From Amoebidium appalachense (Eukaryota; Ichthyosporea), in the NCBI GenBank assembly GCA_963693365.1, contig CAVNZM010000009.1:4526001-4590000 (forward strand): a DNA stretch of 64,000 nt. The letters run 5' to 3'. Shown piece after piece: positions 13,550-33,184 of this stretch. Position 1 is the stretch's first letter, and the number at the start of each line of letters is the position of its first letter. Under the pieces are notes generated by a model. The model saw nothing but the letters and a program-made list of their open reading frames with translations, did no database searches and had not been told where the DNA came from. The position numbers were made by a program, and so were the translations under genes.

Positions 13550-13771
13550 CGAGCACGAGCGTGTGTGTGCATGTGTGCATATGCGCGTACGTCAATATGT
13601 TCCTGTATATATGATTTGTGCATGTGTTGTACTTATGATAATTAAGCTCATGGGTACTTGTTTTGGGAATGCACATGTAGCTATTGAGTCTGATGTGCAC
13701 ATGCTCCCTTGTGCTTGTGTGTACGTGTGGTTGGGTATTAAGGCAGAGTTGAAGAGTTGACAACGTGCAGG

Positions 13772-13843
<72 letters not shown>

Positions 13844-13955
13844 TGTGTGTGCTTGTGCAAGCATATTTTTTTTTTTGTGTGTGTGTGCCTATGTGCGCGC
13901 GCACATATGTGTGCATGTATAAGCACATGCGTTCATAAGTTTATCTCCCCGTATA

Positions 13956-14042
<87 letters not shown>

Positions 14043-14330
14043 AGCGTGTATATGCGTGCATGCGGAAACAGCCTTTAGCAGCCACATGGAGTGGGTGAGG
14101 GGGGGGGAGGAGGAGGAGGGAGGGAGGGAGGGAGGGAGGGAGGGAGGGAGGGAGAGAGAGAGGGGGGGGGGGGGGGGGGGGAAGGTGAGGGGAAAAGTAT
14201 TACCTGAGACGAGTGGGTGTGTGTCAGGCAGATTTGTGGACTGACCGATGGTAGACTTGATAGTCTCGTAGGTGGTGAAGTAGAGAGCATGGGCTGGACC
14301 AGCACCCATGGCTACAGCATTTACCCCCCT

Positions 14331-14401
<71 letters not shown>

Positions 14402-14424
14402 TGTGTGTGCGTGTGTGTGCATGG

Positions 14425-14458
<34 letters not shown>

Positions 14459-14529
14459 GTGTGTGTGTGTGCATGTGTGTGTGTGTCAGCAAGTGTGTTT
14501 ATGTGTTTGTGTGTGTCAGGATATGTGTG

Positions 14530-14606
<77 letters not shown>

Positions 14607-15127
14607 TGGGTTAGTGTGTGTGTGTTAATTGTGTGCATGTGTGTATGGGTGTGTTAGTGTTTGTGTGCACCTGTGTGCATGCACATGTGAAGGTCTTTTG
14701 GATGAACATATGTTGGTGCTCGTGTGTGTTTGTATGTGTGCATGTGCGAGTCTTTTCCATATCCCTAAATATGTGTGTGGGTACGTATATGATTGTATGT
14801 GTGTTTGTGTTTGTGTGCGCTCGGATTTGTAATGCAATATGTGCCGTTTTGTATATCGTGATATTCACACCTGTGCTGTATGGCAGGCGATATGCCATGC
14901 TTATGTGTTGTGTGTAGCCAGAACGTTCGATAAGGCACACAGTGGGGAGGGAGGGGGGGGTAGGGAGGGGGAGCGGGGGGAGCCATTGAACGTGTATTTA
15001 AACTCATAAAGATCCCCCCCCCCCTCCCCTCCCATCTCTTCCCCCCACCCTCCCCTCCTCCTTCCCCGGCGCATTCCTTGTGCTTCCCTACTCCCTTCTC
15101 CCAACCACCTTGAGGTTTTCCCCCCGG

Positions 15128-15164
<37 letters not shown>

Positions 15165-16630
15165 AGGGAAGGGGGGGGGGGGGGGGGAGAGGGGAGGGGG
15201 GGCTGTCTTGCAAGCTCAGCCATGCTCCTACAGCTGCTGCATGCGCTTTCACTTGTGTGCACACATGTGTGGTAATGCATGCCAGTGTGCGCTTGCATGT
15301 GTGTGCATGTGTGCATGTGTGCATCTGTCGAGGGGCGCGTGTCTAAACATTAATTGCAGTACTCTTGTCCGTGTGTGCGTGTGGGTGTGCGTGCATGCAT
15401 GTGTGGGTGTGTGTGCATGTGTGTGTGTGCTTGTGTGTGCATGTGCGCGTGTGTGCGCGCCCGTGAGCCAAAAGGTGTACATGTGCTCATGTTGTTACTT
15501 TGTGCACGTGTGTGAACGTTATTGAAAGTCTGGGGTTAAGGAGGGCTAGCATGAGAGAGCGGGAGGGAGGGGGGGGGGGGGGGGGGGGAGGGAGGATGGA
15601 GAAAAAGACCGTTCTGAAAAAAGGGGAAAGGAGAGGGAGTGAACAAAGAAAGAAAGGACAGGTTACGGGAAGGGCAGGGTGGTGGGAGGGTGGTAATGGT
15701 GGTGGTGGTGGTGGTGGTTTTTTGGGGGGGGGGGGGGGGGGGGGGGGGAGAAGGGGAAAGGGTTATTTTCCTCGAGGGGGAAAAAAAAAATGGAAGGGGG
15801 ACAAGGGCCCCGGGGGGGGGGGGGGGGGGGGGGGGCAAGGAAGGAAGAGAGGAGCAGGAGAGGACAGGATGTGAATAATAACACTGGGGAAAGTGTGTGT
15901 GTGTGTGTGTGGGGGGGGGGGGGGGGAGGGGGGGCGGGGTCACACGGCTTTTTAAAATTAGAGCAAAAAGGTGGGGAAAAAAGGGGGGGGGGGGGGGAGT
16001 GTGGCGGAAGGGAAGGAAGGGGGGGGAGGAGAAAGAGAAGGGGGGGAGGGCGGGGGAGTAAGGGAGAAAGGGAGGAGGGGGGAGAGAGAGAGAGCATGTG
16101 TGTTTTTAATTGGGGGGGGGGGGGGGGGGAGGATGCATTGAGCTTAATTATACCTAAACGTAGACATGAAACCAGCGGTCTCTGTCACAGCGCGAAATGA
16201 ACTCAGAATGCCCCGATATATGCTCTGGGCACTTGGGTTCATGCTCTGCATCTTGGTCTGCACACAACAGGAAGGACGTCAGAAAAACGAGAACACCTAC
16301 GAAGAACGGCCGTGAAAAGACAAGGAGCCACCACTGGCCCAGCAGGGAAACCAGGGGTATAAAGAGGACCAAGCATTATGACGAGGTAAAAAGAGAAAAG
16401 AGGAGACAAGCACCCGGAAAAGAGAAACAGCCACATTATACGTGGTCAAGGGGTGTCAAGGTCGGGAAGGGGAAGGAGGCAAAGATGGTTTGCGTCGGGG
16501 CGAGGGGGGGACGGGGGGGGGGGGGGGAGGGGAGGGGGAGAGGGGAGGGGGGAGGGGGGCGACGAAGGTCGGATGGGCAGAAAGCGGGTTGGGGAAGGAA
16601 GGGGGGAAAGGGGAGGGAAGAGAGGGGATA

Positions 16631-16665
<35 letters not shown>

Positions 16666-16842
16666 GGGAGGGAGGTTGAAAGGCGGAACAACACAAGAAT
16701 ATATGTCAAAGTACACACTTGCCTTGATAGAGTCCATGGGGTACATGGCACAGTGCTCCAGTATGCCAGCCATACCCCCGGCCATAAGGTGCACTGACAT
16801 CTTAGACGTCGGCAGCTCTTCGTATTCCTCTCCGGGTTCCAT
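10816..16842 (-). CDS. Mitoferrin (SLC25A28/37, Mrs3/4 family), mitochondrial iron carrier
   Basis: Six minus-strand exons join in phase: 16842-16723, 16257-16154, 14328-14204, 13081-13025, 12271-11944 and 11113-10816. The product is 343 residues, the usual carrier length. It imports iron through the inner mitochondrial membrane for haem and Fe-S synthesis. The three carrier repeats carry the PxD/E-x-x-K signatures PMDSIKTKMQ (residues about 35-44, split by intron 1), [12 protein letters not shown] (about 131-142) and [13 protein letters not shown]. The mitoferrin-specific stretches [31 protein letters not shown] and [17 protein letters not shown] are present. The ATG follows AATAAA and no upstream in-frame ATG competes. 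The C-terminal tail after [11 protein letters not shown] is glycine-rich and longer than in vertebrates. Intron 1 uses a GC donor. Several introns consist largely of C-runs and CA repeats in the sense strand, and two acceptors are formed by CA-repeat ends. Confidence 0.95.
11159..11220. repeat. (TG)n microsatellite in mitoferrin intron 5
   Basis: About 31 TG units; in the sense strand of the gene it is (CA)n running almost into the exon 6 acceptor at 11114. Confidence 0.9.
12414..12523. repeat. (ATGC)n followed by (TG)n
   Basis: About eight ATGC tetramers (self-complementary) run directly into about 39 TG units inside mitoferrin intron 4. The tract can form cruciform or Z-DNA; no gene content. 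Confidence 0.9.
13780..14040. repeat. Two long (TG)n tracts in mitoferrin intron 3
   Basis: (TG)n runs at about 13780-13838 and 13957-14040 are separated by a poly(T)- and CG-containing spacer. They are intronic on the minus strand, where they read (CA)n. Confidence 0.9.
14100..14181. repeat. (GGGA)n and poly(G) tract
   Basis: A GGAGG/GGGA tetramer array runs into a G-run just downstream (sense) of the exon 3 donor of mitoferrin. It is a homopurine tract on the + strand. Confidence 0.85.
14335..14614. repeat. (TG)n clusters next to the mitoferrin exon 3 acceptor
   Basis: (TG)n at 14335-14400 abuts the acceptor of exon 3 (exon begins at 14328; sense strand (AC)n then GTGCAG). A second tract at 14550-14604 follows a 19-nt T-run. 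Confidence 0.85.
15541..16112. repeat. Long homopurine (G/A) region in mitoferrin intron 2
   Basis: The + strand is almost purely G and A with several G-runs, interrupted by short GT stretches. It may adopt triplex or quadruplex structure; no gene content on the + strand. Confidence 0.7.
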
Positions 16843-17636
16843 TTTATTGCTCTATTCTATGTTCTTAGAAAAAATGGGCGGGCCAAAGTGTGCTTAGCAC
16901 CCAGCTATATGTCACACACGTGCAAGGTTGGGTGAGGCTGGCCGACAGGCACAGTCCGGAGAAATTTTCCCACTAAAGGCCGTGTTGAGATTTTCCTGAA
17001 AAGGCAAACGCTATGTGAACAAGCGATGAATGCTGGTAGGCAAATATACGAGTTATTGTTCGGCCCGTAACTTGACACAAAAAGGACTCGGAAGTTTTTC
17101 TACTTGAGTTCTGGTGCAACTGTAATCACCACGGTGCAACTGTAATCACCACGAAGTAAGGAAAGAACATGACGATGAAAATTAAAAACGCCTATGTTGC
17201 TTTCAAAAGCCCGAACTCTTGCATACCATTCTTCAATGATTCTCGTTGATTCTCTCTCTATGCTCACATGTCGAAACGAAGCAAACGACTTCAAACAAAC
17301 AGCAGTGAAAGAAACCGCACGAGCGCATGATGCAACGTGCTTTTGTAGTTGTACCGTACGAATCATGTGGAGGACGGTAAAATCACGTTGATCTTGCAAC
17401 CCCGTAGGTGTTCAAATCAAAGAGCTCCTCGTACACAAATATATATCATACAAAAACCCAAATTTAATAAGTCGCAAGTAATTTATAACAAATACATTGC
17501 TTATTTTTGTTATATAAAGTACGCTTTGTTGAAGTCGAAGTATACACATCGTACCCATGTATATATCGTTTTGACTTGACTCCTGATCAACAACTTTACG
17601 GTTATGTTTTTGCCCTACTTCTCATTTGTATGATTA
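16843..17636. other. 5' flank of mitoferrin and intergenic DNA
   Basis: Unique AT-rich sequence. A 20-bp unit is tandemly duplicated near 17112-17152 (GTGCAACTGTAATCACCAC twice). A 99-codon open frame on the minus strand at 17100-17399 spans this duplication; no family is recognised. No TATA box was found upstream of the mitoferrin ATG. Confidence 0.5.
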
Positions 17637-17760
17637 CGCCAATGAAACGCGAACAGACGATCTTTGTCCAATCGGACGTGGCTTGCGAGCTGCTTATCAG
17701 CTATCGATCGGCCAATCAAAATGGCACCGTGTTCCTCTTCCTCTCTTCCTCAATATATCC
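17637..17760 (+). promoter_or_regulatory. Promoter-like stretch with three CCAAT boxes
   Basis: CCAAT occurs at about 17639, 17669 and 17711 on the + strand, with an AATATATCC TATA-like element at about 17752. The cluster directly precedes the small open frame at 17721-17873. It resembles the CCAAT-rich regions upstream of other genes in this window. Confidence 0.4.
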
Positions 17761-17873
17761 GTTTTAAGATGACTATCCTAGATCACCTTATTAATGCTGC
17801 ACAGTATGATATTGTGATCCGGTGCCTTAACTTTCTGTCGGAGCTACCGATGCTAGCATCTGCTTACCCATAA
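17721..17873 (+). CDS. Small protein of unknown family (50 aa), related to the frame at 18188-18385
   Basis: The ATG at 17721 gives 50 residues ending in TAA at 17871-17873; a second ATG at 17769 gives 34. The core ILDHLINAAQYDIVIRCLNF resembles ILDFILNTRNYDLFIRCIDW in the open frame about 450 bp downstream. Shared positions are ILD, N, YD, IRC and L, in the same order and spacing, preceded in both by SLP. Two related short frames beside a CCAAT promoter suggest a real small gene family or the remains of a tandem duplication. I recognise no known domain. Start codon choice is uncertain because the TATA-like motif lies after the first ATG. Confidence 0.4.
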   Translation: MAPCSSSSLPQYIRFKMTILDHLINAAQYDIVIRCLNFLSELPMLASAYP

Positions 17874-18187
17874 TCTGTAATAGGGGTGTCAGATACTACG
17901 ATGGCGCTCATTGTTGCCTAGCATGTACATATGTCACTGGCTGCATTTGATTGGCTGTGCTGGAAAACGCAGTAGGCCGTCGCATGTGGCTGGGCCTCCG
18001 GCAATGTCCACGCAATAAAAAGTGTGTAAACCCCAAAACTTCCACAGTCCCCCTCTGTGTGCGGGCATCCAGCTAAGGCGCTTTTTATACACTAGTTTGG
18101 ATCGCCTATGTAAAGATTTCAATGGCTTTGCTTCGCTCCCATCGGAATGATGACGTAATGAAGGGCTGGGGGAAGGGTTACCCATAA

Positions 18188-18385
18188 CGGTCATGTATCG
18201 CCAAATGTAGTTTGATAGACCACATAATACCGCAACACACACACGTCACATTCACAACAGACACCCAGAAAGATAGCCTACCTGTAAATTACAACATCCT
18301 TGATTTTATACTAAACACGCGTAACTACGACCTGTTTATTAGATGTATTGATTGGCTTGAGAAACACATCACTACAAAATTATAG
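18188..18385 (+). CDS. Open frame inside the dispersed repeat, related to 17721-17873
   Basis: The frame is open from just after a TAA at the repeat boundary to TAG at 18383-18385, 65 residues with no internal ATG at its start. It includes SLPVNYNILDFILNTRNYD and then LFIRCIDWLEKHITTKL. It could be an exon or a gene fragment captured by the repeat. In the inverted copy at 47.7 kb one base is missing after TACGA, which breaks the frame, so only this copy keeps the segment that matches the neighbouring small protein. Confidence 0.35.
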   Translation, partial: RSCIAKCSLIDHIIPQHTHVTFTTDTQKDSLPVNYNILDFILNTRNYDLFIRCIDWLEKHITTKL

Positions 18386-18405
18386 CGCACGTGCACACAC
18401 ACACA

Positions 18406-18476
<71 letters not shown>

Positions 18477-18507
18477 CCAGATGATACCGAGTGTCCCAGG
18501 GGAGCCC

Positions 18508-18551
<44 letters not shown>

Positions 18552-18718
18552 GGGGAACCCCAACTATGGTGTCTCGTAGAGAAAGTAAACCCTGATATAT
18601 AGTCATCACCCGACATCTATGTACGTGATCATGATATACCGCTGAGGGGATATTCCGAGCAAACCCCCCCCCCATACCTGAGACTGGTTTCTCTTTGCCT
18701 CGTAAAACAGCGTAAACC
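18188..18718 (+). repeat. Dispersed repeat element, copy 1 (inverted copy at 47280-47849)
   Basis: The element runs from ACGGTCATGTATCGCCAAATG to about CTCGTAAAACAGCGTAAACCC. Both unique arms are closely matched by the reverse complement of 47280-47849. Between the arms are (AC)n (about 18392-18475) and poly(A) (about 18510-18550). In copy 2 the equivalent positions hold TG plus G/T runs, so the simple-repeat core has diverged while the arms have not. No transposase or terminal inverted repeat was seen. Confidence 0.8.
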
Positions 18719-19771
18719 CTACCCATATACCATATAGGTTTAGGGATGTCCGACGCTATCTTCAATGTCAAAATCGGCAAAAACCCCTGGCAGATACTGA
18801 TCTGTCTCCTAACGTTGAACTTCCTTACTGTCGTTCTCCCGTTTGCGGGCTGAAAAAAAAAGTAAAACGCAAAAAGGAGAAACAGCTCAGAAGGTGTTAG
18901 CAAAAACCCGTCCTCCTAAGCCTCCGATTGTCAGGGTCGCGGTCACTCTGTACACAATCGTCTATGACAAAACTTTAGTTTTTTCTAGTTTTCACCATAA
19001 CATAATAAGCGGCGGACACCCCATGTTGCTTATACAATAAATGTATGTCGTGTTATTTATAAAAATATTTATTTGTTGACTTAAACCTGTTTTCTATTCA
19101 TATTTTTAACTTTGATCACCTAAAGCGTCATGATTATTATGCGTTTTTTCATTTCCGACAACTTTTACTAGTGAACCACAAACTGTTTTCTAAGTAAAAA
19201 CGAGTAAAATATGTACATCAGAGCGTATGGATTTGCACCCCGGCCCGGGGCAGCCCTTACCCTAGCCCTTTCGGAAAGCGAGGCCAATCGGACGATCCGA
19301 ATCTTTCAGGTAAGACATATAAGGTTACGCATACGAATTCCAATGGGAATTCCGAGCTAGTTTTATTTTGGATGTGTACGTGACGTGCCTGACGTCGCGC
19401 TTTGTCCTTGCAAGGTGAAGGACCTCGTCCACACCTGAGCGTCAACAGCGCCTGAATACAGCCTTTTGCAACTACCACAGGCATCAGGCCCGACCACATT
19501 CTAATATCAGAAAAGATGTGCCCAGTGTTACGGTGATTCTAACCAGTAGCAGAATCGTGCAATATTTGATGTCAATAGTCCTCACAATCTAGTAGACCTC
19601 GAAGAGTCAAGGATTGATGGCCATATGCACCTTGAAGCCTGGCAGTTCCATCAAAACATATTGACCACTCGCCACTGCGTATCAGCTCCGTCTGACGTAC
19701 GAATGTCTCGTCGGAAGCTGCATAGATGCGGACATAGTCAGTACAGGCTGCTGCTAGCCCCCCCCTCCCCC

Positions 19772-19808
<37 letters not shown>

Positions 19809-19818
19809 CCCCCCTCCC

Positions 19819-19849
<31 letters not shown>

Positions 19850-20372
19850 CTTCCCTCTCCAACATGTTACTGCCGTCGCCGCCACCGCTCCCCCCTAATA
19901 CAGATAACATACACACACACATATACACGCAAACACACGCCAAGCAAAAAAAGATAAACACGGCAAGCAGTGGCAATTCAGTTGAAGGCAAAAAAGTCAA
20001 GGTCGTTTAACTTGTCGTGCATGTGTTCTCAGTGGCACACCTGTGGAATGTATTTGGTGCGCGGTGTTCGTGTGATGGTGGCCCCAAAACGGGAAATGGG
20101 TATGTTACACGTGTTCGTGCAGGGGATGTTATATATTAACAAAAAAGGGTGGGCCGACCCCCGGGGGGCATGGGGGGGAGGGCGTAGGGGGAAAGGGGGG
20201 GGGGGGGGGGGGGCTTGCGGGGAAGCGCAAGACGGGGAGTGGGGGGGTCGTGTGTGTGTCGGGGGTGAAGTATGCATGGAGGGTTGGCATTATGGAAGTG
20301 GAGACATCTAAAGACAAACTGCTAAACGTTACAAAGCTAGATCCCCCCCCCCCCCCCTTCCCCCTTCCCCCT

Positions 20373-20458
<86 letters not shown>

Positions 20459-20469
20459 AAACACACACA

Positions 20470-20504
<35 letters not shown>

Positions 20505-20550
20505 GAAGGAAGGGGAAAAAAAATTGCAGGCAAGAAACACTGATCATCCA

Positions 20551-20581
<31 letters not shown>

Positions 20582-20712
20582 AATACTGTAAACACAGGCA
20601 AAGGCACTCAACACGGGGAGGAAACGAGAGAAAGGAAGAGATGGTACAAATCCAAAACACACGCAAGGTGGATGGGTGGAGGGCCAGCCCCCCCGGGGGG
20701 GGGGGGGGGGAC
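18719..20712. other. Intergenic region, 3' flank of the MAIP1-like gene
   Basis: It holds unique AT-rich DNA to about 19500, then C-runs at 19766-19835, a G-run at 20197-20213, a C-run at 20343-20357, (CA)n at 20373-20456 and a G-run at 20551-20580. The last exon of the minus-strand gene at 20713-27859 should lie here. An open minus-strand segment at about 19740-19572 (including ETFVRQTELIRSGEWSICF) is protein-like, but its link to that gene is not established. Confidence 0.45.
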
Positions 20713-27859
<7,147 letters not shown>

Positions 27860-28556
27860 CTTGACTAGGGTTAGTAAGAAGATTATGAAAAAGCACGTCT
27901 GATAACTCTCCAACACTCTGCAAGACAAAACAAAACGAGCTGATGTTTCACTTGATGGCAAGGCCTAGTATACGGTGCTTATTTAGGAGGCATTGCTTGA
28001 TGGCCATTACATGAGGGGAGGGTAAGAAATAGTCTGTTTCAGATTGCGTCACTTTTCTACATTTTTAGAGCTTGGTGATGGTCAAAATACTACAATGGCG
28101 TAAAATAGACTAAGTACCTAATAATGATTGGCTAAAACGGTATCACTGTGTTCAGCCATATATAGTAACACTAAACCTCTTATGATTGGCTCTAACTAGA
28201 TACCTTGATTCCTATTGGCTTACCGCGGGAAAGGTTTTCGCTCCTCTCCCGGCTTTTTTTGGAGCAACCGTTTTCTGTGAAGGGGAGAATTACGAACTCG
28301 ACGAGGACCTTGATGGAGCACAAAACATGAAAGATTTACATAGTTAGTGATTGCCGATGGTATGCGTGTTAGGTGGGTGAAGGCTAGCAATTTGGCAAGG
28401 TAAATGGAAATAACATGCAAGACATTTAAGACTTTGTTATTGTTATTAGTATTTATGATGGTTGGTATTGATGTTACACTTCTTCATGTTGTTAGTGGTA
28501 TGGTCTGCTGAAAGACAGTTTAAGTATTTCCACAATCTTTGTTCGCTGTCAGCAAA
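27860..28556. promoter_or_regulatory. Divergent intergenic promoter region with three inverted CCAAT boxes
   Basis: The region between the MAIP1-like start (27859, minus) and the myotubularin start (28557, plus) contains ATTGG at 28127-28131, 28185-28189 and 28214-28218 and a CATATATAG element at about 28158-28166. CCAAT boxes often drive bidirectional housekeeping promoters. A short protein-like open segment (GENYELDEDLDGAQ) at about 28276-28317 may be chance or an alternative 5' exon. Confidence 0.5.
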
Positions 28557-29918
28557 ATGGAGGAACCCATTAGCGATAGCTGGCTGAAAATAGCAGACAT
28601 AGTCCTGTCCAAGGCACTAGAGGGGACCTGTGAACAAGAAGACACCGCATCTTCCTCCCAGCCTGTTGCAAGGCTAGAAGGCGTTTCAGCGCAACAGAAC
28701 CACGAAGCATCTCCCTCCACCCTGGAGGAAAGCAACAACAAAACACAGGAAGAATGTGCTCCACCCGAGGTTCCAACAATAATCAAAACCATAGAATCTA
28801 GCACTTCAAGTACAGATGCAATACCCACACCCCTAGTTATAACACCCGGGCACACTGCTCGACTCCCATCATCCCTTGCACGCCATGGTGACGCACACGC
28901 TCGGTTGGATATTCCACCTCCCCCTTCTTCTGCATTCTCGCCACAAAAGGAGTCAGATCCGCGTTTAAAATACACGGTGAATGTCCAGGAGGACGTTGAT
29001 TTTGCTGGAAAAGACAGCCTTCAGGCATTTGACGGGGAGATTTTTCGGCCCGACTTTGGAAGATGTAACCATGGTTAACTACTTGGGACAGCAGGTCATC
29101 GGGAGACTGCTGGTGACAAACATGCGCATGTGTTTTTTGCAAACATCCGTGGAACCCGTCATCCCTGCCGCAAGAAAACCATTTTTGAATCTGGCTTCGC
29201 AAATTCAGGACGAGGATTTGAGGCAGAGGTCCCCTAGTCTGAGTTCGAACGCATCAAACGGGGCAGGGTTGATTCATAGACATAAGTCTTTTATGCAGTC
29301 CATGAGTGAACATGCATCTAGAAGGGTTTCCAGCTTCTTCCAACCGGACACAACCGCAAAGACATCGTCGCCCTTAGGCAATACTCGTTCACTTATGTCC
29401 ATGGATTTGGGCGCTGCGGGCGTGACGACAGCAACTCACTTTTTCGTTCCGTTGGGGATGATCCACCAAGTGGAAAAGACTGGGCACAAGCATTCAGCCG
29501 AGAGTTCCACCTACGGCCTGGATGTAACAACGAAAGATCTACGCATGTTTCGTTTCCTTCTTACGCCGGAAAGGCACAGCCGCAAGGAGTTCTATAACTT
29601 CCTCACCAAGCACGCGTTTTCGCTTTCATCTGACCTCCCCTGGTTCGCATTCATCCTCAAGGAGCGCGAATTCGCAAACATGCCAGGGTGGAACGTTTAT
29701 AATCCAGAAGCAGAGTATTCTCGCTTAGGCATTGGGACACCCGGTTGCCCGTGGCGACACACAGTTGCGAATGAACAATACCAGCTGTGTGACACGTATC
29801 CGTCCTACTTAGTGGTTCCCGCCACCACCACTGATGAAGAGCTCCGTGCGTGTGCTGCCTTTCGTAGTCGAGGGAGGGTGATGGCGCTCTCTTGGTTACA
29901 CCCAACAACAAAGGTTTT

Positions 29919-29954
<36 letters not shown>

Positions 29955-30695
29955 GATCATCCACCAGTCCCAACCACCACGAGCGCCATGAAAGGAAGAA
30001 ATGGAAAGAAAAGATCCCAAGGCAGGGGAGTTCGAATAAGGGATAAAAAAAGAAGTGCAGTGTACACTCGATTATAAATGGCCATACTTCCAACCCTCCT
30101 TTCTTTCTTTACTTTTCTTTTCTTTTCTTTTTTTTTTTTTTGCGCGCACGAGTGTTTCAAGTTTGGGGGGAGGGGGGGGGGGGAGGGGGGGGGGGGGGGG
30201 GGGGAGGGGGGGGAGGGAGCGGGGGGGAGACTAGAGAGATTCTGGGAAAGGCCGGCTGGGGGAACATGTATGAGGAGGCTCTCACAAATTGGAATCGGCC
30301 CGTCGGGGGGGGGGGGGGGGGGGGAGGGAGAGGGGGGAGGGGGCATGCGTGATATTTGTCTATCCACTGAAGTGCAAATGTTCATGATTCGGGTGCTGTG
30401 GAACGATTGATCCCCCTTGAGCATCGGCTCACTTTGATAAGTGTATATCCGTGTTCTCGATGCATGTATTTATAGTGTTGTTCGCTGTGCCTTTCACTCC
30501 CCCCTCACCCCCCTCCTCCCCCCCCCCCCCCCCCCTCCCCTCCCCCACCGACACACTCACATGCGTGTGTGTATGCTTGCATACATTCACGTGCACACAC
30601 GCACGCGCGCGCACACACACACAGGCACACAGATACGTACACAGGCATACAAACACAAAAGAACCCGGGGATTTTCAACCTCCTTGCTGTTCCTT

Positions 30696-30726
<31 letters not shown>

Positions 30727-30921
30727 CCCCTCCCCTCCCCCCCCCCCTCCAACCCCCCCCCCCCCCCCCCCCCCCCCCCAACCAACCAACGCGTTTCCAC
30801 GGAAGAAGAATCCCTTCTCTTGTTACATACTTTGTGTGTTTTATGTGTAAATGGTGTATCTGCATGGTCGTGTCCATTGCAAATGTGTATTGGTACTGTT
30901 TCACCCTATCTAGATCACCAA

Positions 30922-30967
<46 letters not shown>

Positions 30968-31184
30968 CCCCCCGCCCCCCCAACCCCCCAACCCACCCAA
31001 CCAACCTTACCAACCACCACCACCCCCCACCACCCCACCCGTTTCTGCATCCCTCCTGCTCTCTCTCTCCTTCCACATGCTAACGTACACCCAGTGTTTA
31101 TTCTCTAGTACATTTTTCAACTATGGGCGGTGATTTTCATTGTGTCGTCGTACTTTGTACTGTGCATCACTCAATATATGTTAT

Positions 31185-31234
<50 letters not shown>

Positions 31235-31431
31235 AAAAAAAAAAAGAAGGAAAAAAAAAAAAGAAAAAAAAGGGGGAAATGGGGACCCCAAAAAAGGAAA
31301 AGAAAGAAGAAATTTTTTTTCTCCCATTCCACTTACATACGCTGCGTGATGGGGCTGTCTTTCTGCTCAGATACAGAACACCGTAACAGTGCTCTTAAAA
31401 ACTTCACAAAAGAACGAGAAATAAGGTGTGT

Positions 31432-31462
<31 letters not shown>

Positions 31463-32317
31463 GGAGGGGGGGGGGGGGGGGAAGACGGGGGGGGGGGGGG
31501 GGGGGGAGCAGAAGCCGACATGCCCCAATGCTCATGCACGCTTGATATTTCCACAGGCAGCGATACTACGCAGCAGCCAGCCCAACGTGGGGATCACTCT
31601 TAAACGGTGCCCGGAGGACGAAACCATGGCCTTATCCATATGCCAAATCACACCGGCAACAGCGGAAAACCCCCGGCTAGTAATTCTTGACTCGAGGCCC
31701 AAAATAAACGCCGTGGTGAATCAGGCAATGGGGCAGGGTTATGAAAGCACGGCAAACTATCCATATTGCGAATTACATTTTATGGATATTGAGAATATCC
31801 ACGTCATGAGAGATAGTCTGAAGAGGTTGAGGGAGTTGGTGGGGCCTTACCCTCCCCACCCGTCACGGTGGTTGGCAGCACTTGAGGCGTCTGGGTGGCT
31901 CACACATGTGAAGGTGGGGATTCAGTTTTGTGTGTTTGTGGCTGTGTGTAAGTGGATGGATATGTGGTGTGGATGTGTGTGGGTGTGAGAGAGTGTGTGT
32001 GTACACACACACTGGGTTGAATGGGGAGAGGAGAGTTGAGGGGGGGGAGGGGGGGGGGGGATGTTCTTGTGTTGGGAAGGTGGGTGGGTTTGGGATTGGA
32101 TGTGTGTGTGTAACCGTCGATGTCTTTGTGCCCCTACGAGCGCACGCGCGCGCGTGTGTGGTGATGGTGTTCGCGCAGGATGAGGTGTTTGTGTTTTTCT
32201 TTTTCTTTTTTCTTTTCTTTTTCTCTTCTTTTTTTGGGGGGGGGGAGGGGGGGGGGGGGGGGGGGGGGCAGTTTGTGTTCATGTTGCAGGCTTGCTCATT
32301 AATGTTTAACACCCATC

Positions 32318-32387
<70 letters not shown>

Positions 32388-32436
32388 AACACCAAACACC
32401 AATCACCAACACCCTGCCCCTCCTTCCCCGGCCTCA

Positions 32437-32467
<31 letters not shown>

Positions 32468-32472
32468 CGCAC

Positions 32473-32525
<53 letters not shown>

Positions 32526-33143
32526 TGTGCCTGCTGGGTGCAGTGGAGGTAGCACAGACGGTGTCCCGTGAGCGTGTGTCTGTGCTTGTGCACTGCAGTG
32601 ACGGATGGGACCGAACCTCCCAGGCCACATCCCTGGCTATGCTCATGCTTGACCCCTTCTACCGCACTATCATGGGCTTCCAGGTAAAAACACTCCCTTC
32701 TTGTGGAATTTCAAGAGTCATTCTCGTCACGCTACCATCCGCTAGTAAGAACATCTCAAAATTATGCCTCGCTGCATGTTTTTTGGAAAAATGGACTTGG
32801 TCGTGTTTTTGTTGACAGGGATTCTTGTTGGCGGATAAATCGTTAATATCTGAATGTAACATATGCACGGGGACGAAAATTTTGGTACCATGCATGACGT
32901 GCACACCCTTCCTATATGGCTGATATGCTCCGATTGGTGGTTTGGGTCTTTTGTATTCACCCATACCATCACAAGCGGCCAGCATTAAGTATCACCCTTG
33001 GTGTGGGGACCAGGCAACTTTCTGACATACTCATCGTTAACAGATACCACTGCACATTATGGGCTTTTGTGGGACGGAAGTGTATATTTAGATTATCTAG
33101 TATCTTGAACCTATTCTTCTTAACATTTCTGCATTGCAGCACC

Positions 33144-33184
<41 letters not shown>

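Noticed and set aside
17100-17399. 99-codon minus-strand open frame upstream of mitoferrin
   Set aside because: No family resemblance, spans a 20-bp tandem duplication, no promoter or splice support.
19572-19740. Minus-strand segment (ETFVRQTELIRSGEWSICF) as last exon of the MAIP1-like gene
   Set aside because: Composition is protein-like, but the phase and sequence do not clearly continue from FNVRHWTY; left unassigned.
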